Assembly (NCBI GenBank): GCA_019695335.1
Contig: JAIBAF010000008.1
Span: forward strand, 1-64,000
Direction of reading: 5' to 3'
DNA: 64,000 nucleotides
From: a bacterium
GTDB taxonomy: Bacteria > CLD3 > SB21
The notes under the pieces were generated by a model. It had not been told where the DNA came from. It ran no database searches and saw only the letters and a program-made list of their open reading frames with translations. The position numbers were made by a program, and so were the translations under genes. This document shows positions 17,099 through 24,801 of this stretch, one piece after another. Each line of letters begins with the position of its first letter. Position 1 is the first letter of the stretch.

Positions 17099-19765
17099 TT
17101 ATTCGAATGAATAATTCCGGCTTTGGTATACTTTTTCAGTATAGTCCATAAGATTGAACATATCGTGATTGCGCGAGTATCTGATACTGATAACCATGAT
17201 GGCCGCAATCAGCAACCCGCCAAACACGATCAAAATCTTATTCCATGAAACATCGTATATGATTTTTAAAATCCGGAACATGCGCACTATGTGCCACATT
17301 ACCATGATCAAACATATAACGACGGCTGTGGTCATAAAAAAATCCAAACGCATCAATCGTTGAAATAAAATAACACACGGCATTAGAAAAAGGTAATGCG
17401 AACTGCTCCATAAGCCGGCCAAAAATGTTTGTTGAAAATAAACCTGAACACGGAATACAAATGTAAATAATTTGATCAATAAGCCAGTTACTATAAAGAA
17501 AATTAAAAACAATCCTGTGAATGACGTGATAAATATTTCAGGACTCCATGCTATACTGTCGATCCACGCTTTAAAACCGTTGTCGACCAATACGTTGGCT
17601 ACAAATTGATCGAACAATTGATTTCTTCTCAATTCAAAAAAAATCAGCGACATCATGGCCGCCATGGACAAACTGCTCAAAAAAGCTACAATCAATGCGG
17701 GCCAAATAGCAATAACCCGATTCTCGCGAACGTCTGTATAAAAAGTTAACACCTTGGTAATTGAACGAAAAACACTGTTATTGAATTTGCCGCTCTGGCG
17801 ATAAAATGTCACAAATACCAAGACTAATAATAGCCCTACTACCGGAAATGTTTTCGGAAATGGGTTTTCAAACGATCCGATCGGGATACTTTCGATCTTG
17901 TCATTGCTGTACAATGCTTTGGCAAAGTCGTAAGCGAAGCGCTCTTTACGTTGATAGGTTACCATCCCGGATGTATAAATGTCCTGATCGTATAACAGAT
18001 ATGCAAATCCGTAGGTACGATTAGTTACAAAATCATTGTAAGAGCGAATAATCCCGCCCGCCACTTTCCATTCGCTTAATTTTTTGTAAATATCAATCAG
18101 ATATTTTGCCTGAAATTTAGTCGAAGTCGGGTCGCTATAGCCGTTTTGATTGTTCGGAAAAATTTGAACGCCGTAGGTACAAATGACCGCACGATTCGGC
18201 CACCGGGAAAGGCTCTTGGTTGCAAAAATATTAGCCTCCAGGAAATTATTACTGCGCAGGCTAAGGTTGATAATATCGACCTGATCCATATAAACGTCTT
18301 GCATACCGAAAATCGACGTGCAAAATGTGGGGCGATCATCAAGGCTCTTGATGAGTTGCGACATCTGGTTCAAGTAAGCATTCATATCTTTTGAATTGTG
18401 GTCATGTGCAGAGCCCAATCCCCACGCAAGAATACATGGATTGAGTCTGTCATTTTCGATCATCGTACGATAATACGGTTTCAATTCCTCTGCATATGCA
18501 TTATCGCGCAGTACATTGGGAGTAAAACCAAACGCCGGCGCTTCATACAAAAGGAACAGTCCGTATCGATTGCATAATTCAAGAAAATACGGATGAGGAG
18601 GATGATGCTTGAAATAAACGGCATTTGCGCCCATTTTTTTGATACGCAAAACATCCGATTCCATTACGGCAAAGGATAAAGAATTACCCTCATCGGGATA
18701 ATCTTCATAATATTCGACGCCCCGTATGGTAAGCGGTTGAGAATTGATCAAAATGACATTATCCTGCACACTGACTTTACTCAATCCGACATACGTTTGA
18801 GTCTGATCGACTAATGTATCGGCCTGAATCAAAGAAAAAACTATGCGGTAACGATAGGGGCTTTCGGCATTCCAGAAAATCGGTTTTTCCAGAGTAAATT
18901 TAGCCTCCAGATTCGCAAACCGATTTAACACGATTCGACCATCGGGATTAAGCTCTTTGATTTTAGGAATTTCCCATACGTTACGATAACGTTTATATCG
19001 ATTGGTATAAACCGGTTCCGGGTCATCTTCATTAAACATTTCAATCACGTAACGTACGTCTGAAGTTTTTTCAAGAATACTGGCGCCGGCACTGGTATCT
19101 TTCTGTTGATATCCGAAGTCGTAATTACGCAAATCCAGACCGATTGTAAAATCACATTTTCGTAGATCGTTGGAAATAGCATAGCGTACGGACCATTTGT
19201 CAATGGTCAGTTTTGGCGTAGCCAATAAGAAAATTTCACGGAAAATCCCACCGTAAGTTTTTGGCTGCAAGAGAGAGGATCGTCTCGGAATAGTGTTATG
19301 TGCGTTGAGTGCGCTATTGACCGTAATTTCAATCGTATTCGTTTCGCCGACTTTAATAAGCCCGTCGCTAAGGTCAATCTCGCGGCGAAGATAGCCTCCG
19401 TTATGATTCGCCACAAATTCGCCGTTGATTCTTATTTCGGCTGCAAAATTGATCCCGAATGAAACAAGACGGAAATGCAAATTTTCAAATTCAGGACCAG
19501 GCACAAACGAACGACGGTAAACAACTTTACCCTCGTAATCATAATTGCTCGGGACAAGAATTTTAGTCTGGAAGTTTTCATAAGTAATGGCCCACTCGCC
19601 CGCAAGATCCAGCACCTGACGATTGTCTGATAGCGATAGATAATTGCGCAAAAGTTGTTCGTCATAACCACTTTTATCGCCATAAACTTTGAATTCGTCC
19701 ACAGCATGAACGGAGGTTGCCAGAATCAAAAATATCCCAACAACCGGTATCGTCAATATTCGCAT
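17099..19765 (-). CDS. GH2-fold (beta-galactosidase-like) protein fused to a six-helix membrane domain, catalytically degenerate
   Basis: The 888-aa product has a signal peptide (about 1-19), a jelly-roll sugar-binding domain, an immunoglobulin-like domain, and then a TIM barrel recognisable as glycoside hydrolase family 2. The barrel shows IRGVEYYEDYPDEGNS and MGANAVYFKHHPPHPYFLELC. Residues from about 640 to 870 form six hydrophobic helices. At the two catalytic positions the expected glutamates are missing. The acid/base motif WSLGNE reads WGLGSA (Ser452-Ala453), and the nucleophile motif SEYG reads CTYG (Thr530). It is therefore probably a non-enzymatic carbohydrate-binding membrane protein. 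The start is the ATG before the signal peptide, with GGAG upstream; the longer frame would overlap the arginase gene. Confidence 0.88.
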   Translation of the reverse strand: MRILTIPVVGIFLILATSVHAVDEFKVYGDKSGYDEQLLRNYLSLSDNRQVLDLAGEWAITYENFQTKILVPSNYDYEGKVVYRRSFVPGPEFENLHFRLVSFGINFAAEIRINGEFVANHNGGYLRREIDLSDGLIKVGETNTIEITVNSALNAHNTIPRRSSLLQPKTYGGIFREIFLLATPKLTIDKWSVRYAISNDLRKCDFTIGLDLRNYDFGYQQKDTSAGASILEKTSDVRYVIEMFNEDDPEPVYTNRYKRYRNVWEIPKIKELNPDGRIVLNRFANLEAKFTLEKPIFWNAESPYRYRIVFSLIQADTLVDQTQTYVGLSKVSVQDNVILINSQPLTIRGVEYYEDYPDEGNSLSFAVMESDVLRIKKMGANAVYFKHHPPHPYFLELCNRYGLFLLYEAPAFGFTPNVLRDNAYAEELKPYYRTMIENDRLNPCILAWGLGSAHDHNSKDMNAYLNQMSQLIKSLDDRPTFCTSIFGMQDVYMDQVDIINLSLRSNNFLEANIFATKSLSRWPNRAVICTYGVQIFPNNQNGYSDPTSTKFQAKYLIDIYKKLSEWKVAGGIIRSYNDFVTNRTYGFAYLLYDQDIYTSGMVTYQRKERFAYDFAKALYSNDKIESIPIGSFENPFPKTFPVVGLLLVLVFVTFYRQSGKFNNSVFRSITKVLTFYTDVRENRVIAIWPALIVAFLSSLSMAAMMSLIFFELRRNQLFDQFVANVLVDNGFKAWIDSIAWSPEIFITSFTGLFLIFFIVTGLLIKLFTFVFRVQVYFQQTFLAGLWSSSHYLFLMPCVILFQRLMRLDFFMTTAVVICLIMVMWHIVRMFRILKIIYDVSWNKILIVFGGLLIAAIMVISIRYSRNHDMFNLMDYTEKVYQSRNYSFE

Positions 19766-19781
19766 GGGGTGCTCCGGATTT

Positions 19782-20690
19782 CTAAATGATACTTTTGCCG
19801 AAAAATGAAGCAATGAGTTCGACGCCGACTTTGGCGGTTGCGTTACGAACATCGAGAATCGGATTGGTTTCAACGTATTCCAGTGAAAGCGCTTTTTTAG
19901 ATTCACATAAAGTTTCCATGACATAATGCGCTTCGCGGTAGGTCAGTCCGCCGTTGACGGGAGTACCCACGCCCGGTGCGAGCGAAGGATCAAGACTGTC
20001 GGCATCGAAACTGACATGTACGCCTTCGGTATGGCGTGATGCAATGTCGATAGCTTTTTCCATAATCCTGTGGATTCCCTGTTGGTCAATATCCCGCATG
20101 GTAAAAATCGTGACTCCCATTTTCCGGATATTTTCGATTTCGCCTTTATCCAACGTTCTGATCCCGACAAGAACCGTATTGGCCGGATCAACTTTGGCAA
20201 AATCGCCCCCGACAGCGGTTAATTTCGAATGCCCCACGCCGAGCGAAACGGCCAGAGGCATCCCGTGAATATTTCCGGAGGGAGACGTTTCAGGCGTATT
20301 CATATCCCCGTGGGCGTCTACCCAGATAATTCCGATTTTCTTGTGGCGTTTACGGAAATGAGAAGACACGCCTGCCACCGTACCGATAGCGATTGAATGA
20401 TCTCCGCCGAGTACCAGTGGAACCTCATGATCATCGAGGGTCTTTTCAACGATTTCAGAAAGTGCAGTTACGCCTTTGACAATTTCATTCAAGTATTTAA
20501 GTTTCTCATCACCAACTTTAAGAATCTCAGGCGCTTTAGTAACAATGTCGCCTTTATCTTTGATGGTATAACCCAATTCATTTAGACGCTCCGCCAGACC
20601 AGCTATACGAAGCGCCGATGGTCCCATATCCGTACCACGGCGGCCCGCGCCCAAATCAAGCGGAACACCAATAATTCTGATAACCGACAT
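19782..20690 (-). CDS. rocF: arginase
   Basis: Arginase hydrolyses arginine to ornithine and urea using a binuclear manganese centre. The ligand motifs are all present in the 302-aa chain: GGDHS with His98, WVDAHGDMN with Asp125, His127 and Asp129, and SFDADSLDP near residue 230. The early GVPLDLGAGRRGTDMGPSALR is typical of true arginases rather than agmatinases, as is the length. Agmatinase or formiminoglutamase remain less likely alternatives. It sits between the polysaccharide locus and the GH2-fold gene, both on the same strand. Confidence 0.92.
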   Translation of the reverse strand: MSVIRIIGVPLDLGAGRRGTDMGPSALRIAGLAERLNELGYTIKDKGDIVTKAPEILKVGDEKLKYLNEIVKGVTALSEIVEKTLDDHEVPLVLGGDHSIAIGTVAGVSSHFRKRHKKIGIIWVDAHGDMNTPETSPSGNIHGMPLAVSLGVGHSKLTAVGGDFAKVDPANTVLVGIRTLDKGEIENIRKMGVTIFTMRDIDQQGIHRIMEKAIDIASRHTEGVHVSFDADSLDPSLAPGVGTPVNGGLTYREAHYVMETLCESKKALSLEYVETNPILDVRNATAKVGVELIASFFGKSII

Positions 20691-20747
20691 GCTAAAACTG
20701 ATTTGTTTGGATGGAAAAAAATGCTGAAGAATATATTTTTTTTGAGG

Positions 20748-22436
20748 CTAATAATCAAGCTTATAACCGACTACGAGGCGGTTTTGGGTTAATGTCCGAC
20801 CTTTGGTATTCTGGTAATTAGCCGTGTGCGAATGATTGGCAATTGCAAAAAAGTAGTGATTGTGAAAAGTTTCGACCTGTATATTCAACCCAAAGGCATT
20901 TTTTCGTTCGTTGATTCCTTGTAAGAAATGCTTTTTTTGTTTTCCTGGAGGTAAATCAACAAATCCCTCTTCATAACCAAACCGGTAAATATCGCCCGTC
21001 CCATGACGTGTCAACTCGTAATTGACAGCAATGTTATAACGGCGCGCCGGCCGGTACCGAAATTCAAAAAAATAATCGTCTGAATTCGGTTGTAGAAAAG
21101 AACCAAGGCCTTTCCCAAAATGAGTGTAGTTAATGAGATCCCATTTGTGCGCATAAACAAACGGCTCAATCCGGGAATATTCGAAACGAAAGTCCAGATC
21201 ATGTAATTGAAACGGCTCGACCCAATACGTGCCAAATTGAAATGCCCAAGTCTGCTTCCAATAAGTAAAGGGATTTAAAGAAGTAGAAAAATCATCTAAA
21301 TAAAGCGACGCATACATTTTAAAATTCTTAAATGGAAAAGCTGTCACATCAAAACTAATTGTATTATTATCCTTATCTCCAAGATATTGTTCGGTAATAT
21401 GATAAACCGTTATAGGGTTTAAGTAAGCCACCTGCACTCCACGTTGTCCATAAATCACGCTTTCGTTACCGGCAATAAATAGCCATGGAAAAACTTTAAA
21501 TTCCAGCCGATGCGCCACAAAGTATTTCTTTTCGCTGCTGTCACCGGCTGCATTGAAAACAAACCGGTCACTACGGAGCCAGCCGTGAATATAGGTAAAC
21601 TTAATTCTCTCAAATGTCACATCCATTCGGAGATTATCAAACGGGGGCGCATTGTCGGATAAAATCAAATTGCCGCGTTTAGCCGGTCCCAAGCTCAATC
21701 CGTCCTTCCCAAATTGCAAACGAATCCATCTCGGTTGAATAACGGCATACGCATTGGCTTCGAGCGAATAAACGTTTTTAGACGCCGGATTAAAATTAAT
21801 ATTCCCGCCGCTTTGTTCAAGCTCGCCAAAACTGTATTTCCGGTCCGATCCCTGAATTAATGTACTGGTGAATTCCGAATAAAAAGCTACGGAATTTTTA
21901 ACAATGCCCCGTGCACGTCCTAGTACGCCGGTAAAACTGACATTGTCATTCAGAGAATCTTCTTGGCCGTTATAGCGTGTCAGTTCAAAAGATTGATTGA
22001 AGAGCGCATCACCGATAACATAACTCGGCTCATCTGCCGTATCTTCAAAATTAATCAAATGTTTCTCGACTTCGACTTCCGGAACTTCTGCAGCAAGCTG
22101 TTTCAATTCGAAATAAAATTCGCCTTTTAATTTCATGAATAAATCAAACTCTATTCGCGTCAGCAAATCAGTATGAATTTTTAATTTTTCATCTAAGGTA
22201 AGAATCAATTTCAGAACAGCATTGCGCGTGTAGGGTTTGTTGCGCCACTCAATAGAAGTGGGGATCACCCCTTTGGTTTCAAGGCGTTCAATCCATTCAT
22301 AAACGAAATGGTTGAGGGGAATATTTACGGAAGGTTGTTTTAAGAATGATTTAACTTTTTCATCATCAAGATTTTGGGCACTAACAGAAGAAATTCGAAA
22401 CACTAAAAAAACCACTAATGCTAAATAAAAACGCAT
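20748..22436 (-). CDS. outer-membrane beta-barrel protein, capsule-assembly Wzi-like
   Basis: The 562-aa product has a signal peptide (about 1-20) and a short helical N-terminal domain (VYEWIERLETKGVIP, then RNKPYTRNAVLKLI). A long series of amphipathic strands ending in an aromatic C-terminus (VVGYKLDY) follows. This is the architecture of Wzi-like outer-membrane barrels, in which an N-terminal helical bundle plugs the barrel. Wzi proteins hold capsule at the cell surface. The position as the last gene of the polysaccharide locus supports this role. It has a Shine-Dalgarno AAGGAG before the ATG. A generic capsule-independent porin is the alternative. Confidence 0.78.
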   Translation of the reverse strand: MRFYLALVVFLVFRISSVSAQNLDDEKVKSFLKQPSVNIPLNHFVYEWIERLETKGVIPTSIEWRNKPYTRNAVLKLILTLDEKLKIHTDLLTRIEFDLFMKLKGEFYFELKQLAAEVPEVEVEKHLINFEDTADEPSYVIGDALFNQSFELTRYNGQEDSLNDNVSFTGVLGRARGIVKNSVAFYSEFTSTLIQGSDRKYSFGELEQSGGNINFNPASKNVYSLEANAYAVIQPRWIRLQFGKDGLSLGPAKRGNLILSDNAPPFDNLRMDVTFERIKFTYIHGWLRSDRFVFNAAGDSSEKKYFVAHRLEFKVFPWLFIAGNESVIYGQRGVQVAYLNPITVYHITEQYLGDKDNNTISFDVTAFPFKNFKMYASLYLDDFSTSLNPFTYWKQTWAFQFGTYWVEPFQLHDLDFRFEYSRIEPFVYAHKWDLINYTHFGKGLGSFLQPNSDDYFFEFRYRPARRYNIAVNYELTRHGTGDIYRFGYEEGFVDLPPGKQKKHFLQGINERKNAFGLNIQVETFHNHYFFAIANHSHTANYQNTKGRTLTQNRLVVGYKLDY

Positions 22437-22471
22437 CCAACTCCTTATTCAATTTTCAATTCTTAATTGAT

Positions 22472-23872
22472 TCAATACCCTTTGGTGTCAATCTTAATCA
22501 TTTGCCAGACGGTCAGCAAAATAATCTGGATATCGAGCCAGAATGTCCAGTTTTCTATATACCAAATGTCATGCTCAACGCGTTTTTGCATCAGGATCGG
22601 ATCTTTGGTTTCGCCTCGATAACCGCTTACTTGCGCCCATCCGGTCACTCCCGGCTTAACGAGATGGCGTAATAAGTAGTTGTCAATAATTTCTTTCGAT
22701 TCCAAATTAAGCGGTGTCGGATGCGGACGAGGACCAACGACAGACATTTGGCCTTTGAGGACGTTCCAAAATTGCGGCAGCTCGTCCAGATTCGTTTTTC
22801 TAAGGAATCTTCCGATTTTAGTTATACGTGGATCATCCTTGGTAGCTTGTTGGTATTTGCCACAATCATCAATATCCTTACTATCAGCACGCATAGAACG
22901 GAATTTATAGCATATAATTTTCTTATTTCCACGTCCCCATCGTTCTTGTTTAAAAAACACGGGGCCAGGTGAACTGAATTTAATCATCAGCACAATCAAA
23001 GGCCACAGCCATAAAAAAACTAATATAAATAACATCACCGAAAATGCGGCATCAAAAACCCTTTTTAATACATACCAGTGCAGTTCATCCAGTCTAATCG
23101 TACGAACAGAAATGACCGGAAATCGATCAAACATGCTGATCTCAAATTTCTCAGACATAAAGCGAAAGTAATCTGGAATAATTCTCACTCGCGTCGGATA
23201 ATTATCGCACGTTTTAATCACCCAGTCCAGTCTTTCAGTTGCATACGTTGGTAAAGCAACAATCACATCATCAACGACACTTGTCGAAAGAATCTTATCC
23301 AATGCGTCAATCGTACCTAAATATTGACCGTTCAGATAATTTTTCGACTGGTCATCTAAAAATCCGATGACTTTATAACCAAAGTGTGGATTGGAGACTA
23401 CAGCATCAAAAAAATTTCTGCCAACCTCACCTGCCCCAACGATAAGGATTTGCCTGAGATTTCGTCCACGCCGACGTAACAGATTCAAAACTCTGCGGAT
23501 GATAAACCGTTCAATGGTTAATCCGCAGAATAGACCAAATGCATAGATGAGTACAAATGAGCGTGATAAAGTAATTTCCTTCATAAGAAAAATAATAACA
23601 ACAATAGAAATGACTTGAATCAAAACATTTTTTATAACAATGATCAATTCAAAACTGAAGTTACGTGAACGAAATTCATTGTATAATCCAGTCATACGTG
23701 ATGAAAAAAACCAACTAACGAGCAGAGAGAACAAAAGGAAATAATCGCTTAGAAGTAACGGACGGGATTGAGTAGTGGAAATAAAATAAATGGAACATAG
23801 AAATGATATGGATAAACTTATAATGTCAGAAACAACCCTGACAACATGTAATAACTGACGATGAAAATGCAT
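22472..23872 (-). CDS. polyprenyl-phosphate sugar phosphotransferase (WbaP/WcaJ type) starting the repeat unit
   Basis: These membrane enzymes transfer a sugar-1-phosphate from UDP-sugar to undecaprenyl phosphate, the first step of repeat-unit assembly. The 466-aa chain has four to five N-terminal membrane helices, a CoA-binding-like domain (LIVGAGEVGRNFF), another helix (about 275-300) and the C-terminal catalytic domain. That domain shows SPGPVFFKQERWGRGNK, YKFRSMR, LRKTNLDELPQFWNVLKG, MSVVGPRP and LVKPGVTGWAQVSGYRG. This is the full five-domain form. The sugar (glucose, galactose or another) cannot be told from sequence. Confidence 0.93.
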   Translation of the reverse strand: MHFHRQLLHVVRVVSDIISLSISFLCSIYFISTTQSRPLLLSDYFLLFSLLVSWFFSSRMTGLYNEFRSRNFSFELIIVIKNVLIQVISIVVIIFLMKEITLSRSFVLIYAFGLFCGLTIERFIIRRVLNLLRRRGRNLRQILIVGAGEVGRNFFDAVVSNPHFGYKVIGFLDDQSKNYLNGQYLGTIDALDKILSTSVVDDVIVALPTYATERLDWVIKTCDNYPTRVRIIPDYFRFMSEKFEISMFDRFPVISVRTIRLDELHWYVLKRVFDAAFSVMLFILVFLWLWPLIVLMIKFSSPGPVFFKQERWGRGNKKIICYKFRSMRADSKDIDDCGKYQQATKDDPRITKIGRFLRKTNLDELPQFWNVLKGQMSVVGPRPHPTPLNLESKEIIDNYLLRHLVKPGVTGWAQVSGYRGETKDPILMQKRVEHDIWYIENWTFWLDIQIILLTVWQMIKIDTKGY

Positions 23873-23996
23873 ACATCTTCAATCCACAGTATAGATTCTT
23901 AAGTTAATTAAGCTGCAAGGTAGTATAAACGCGGCGTAATGTATGTTTTTTTATTCAAAATTTAAATAGGAAAAACTACATTTAAAAAATCGAATT

Positions 23997-24767
23997 TTAA
24001 AATGGCTTTCTAAGAATGAATTTATGTTTTAGAAAAAGATAAATAAAACAAGTATTGGTAATTAAATAGCGCTTCCATAGTCGCCTTGGCTCTTGGCATA
24101 GTCGATACAACCAGTGAAAACCTGATTTTTGAATCCATTCAGGCGGTGCTTTTAACACGCCCGCATGGATATCAAAAGCCGATCCTACAGCAAGCAACGG
24201 AGCTTGAATTTTGTCCAAATGGTTACCAACCCATACCTCCTGCCTTGGACACCCTCGACCAACCAAAATGATATGCGCTTGAGAATTATTAATTCTTTTA
24301 ATGTCTTCCATATCTTCCGTATCGGTGGCTTCTCGAAATCGATCGGCTTGTACGCCACAAATACGAATATTCGGAAATTTTTCTGTTATAAATTCTGCAA
24401 AAAGATTCACTGTCCTCTGAGTGCTTCCGAATAAATAAATACCAAGGCCATACCGATCGGCTTTTTTTAAAATCTCAAAAGTCAATATTGGACCATGAAC
24501 CCGGTCTTTTAAAGCAATTTTGTAAAAACTATTTAATGCCCACCGAACAGGATGACCATCTGGAACAATCATGTCGATTTTTTTAAGCTGTCGGTAGATT
24601 TCTGGCTGTAAAATAGACTCTATTAAGCCATGCACAGCAAGCGCCGAAAGTCCAAAACTTACTCTGTTTATTGCTTTTTCAATTACGATATCACTGCAAT
24701 AATTATAATCGACGATAGAGTAGTTAACTCCAAATAACGATCTGCTTTCCCATTTATTAGTTTCCAT
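23997..24767 (-). CDS. WecG/TagA/CpsF family glycosyltransferase (GT26)
   Basis: GT26 enzymes transfer N-acetylmannosamine or its uronic acid to a lipid-linked acceptor on the inner face of the membrane. The 256-aa protein contains IDMIVPDGHPVRWALN, DRVHGPILTFEIL, LVGRGCPRQEVWVG and VGSAFDIHAG, all characteristic. The usual C-terminal basic helix with the WLYRLCQEPRRLWKRYL motif mediates membrane contact. A ManNAc-type donor fits the WecB-type epimerase in this locus. Confidence 0.92.
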   Translation of the reverse strand: METNKWESRSLFGVNYSIVDYNYCSDIVIEKAINRVSFGLSALAVHGLIESILQPEIYRQLKKIDMIVPDGHPVRWALNSFYKIALKDRVHGPILTFEILKKADRYGLGIYLFGSTQRTVNLFAEFITEKFPNIRICGVQADRFREATDTEDMEDIKRINNSQAHIILVGRGCPRQEVWVGNHLDKIQAPLLAVGSAFDIHAGVLKAPPEWIQKSGFHWLYRLCQEPRRLWKRYLITNTCFIYLFLKHKFILRKPF

Positions 24768-24801
24768 GCGATACCTACAATTAGAGATGGTAGGTTAGAG
24801 T

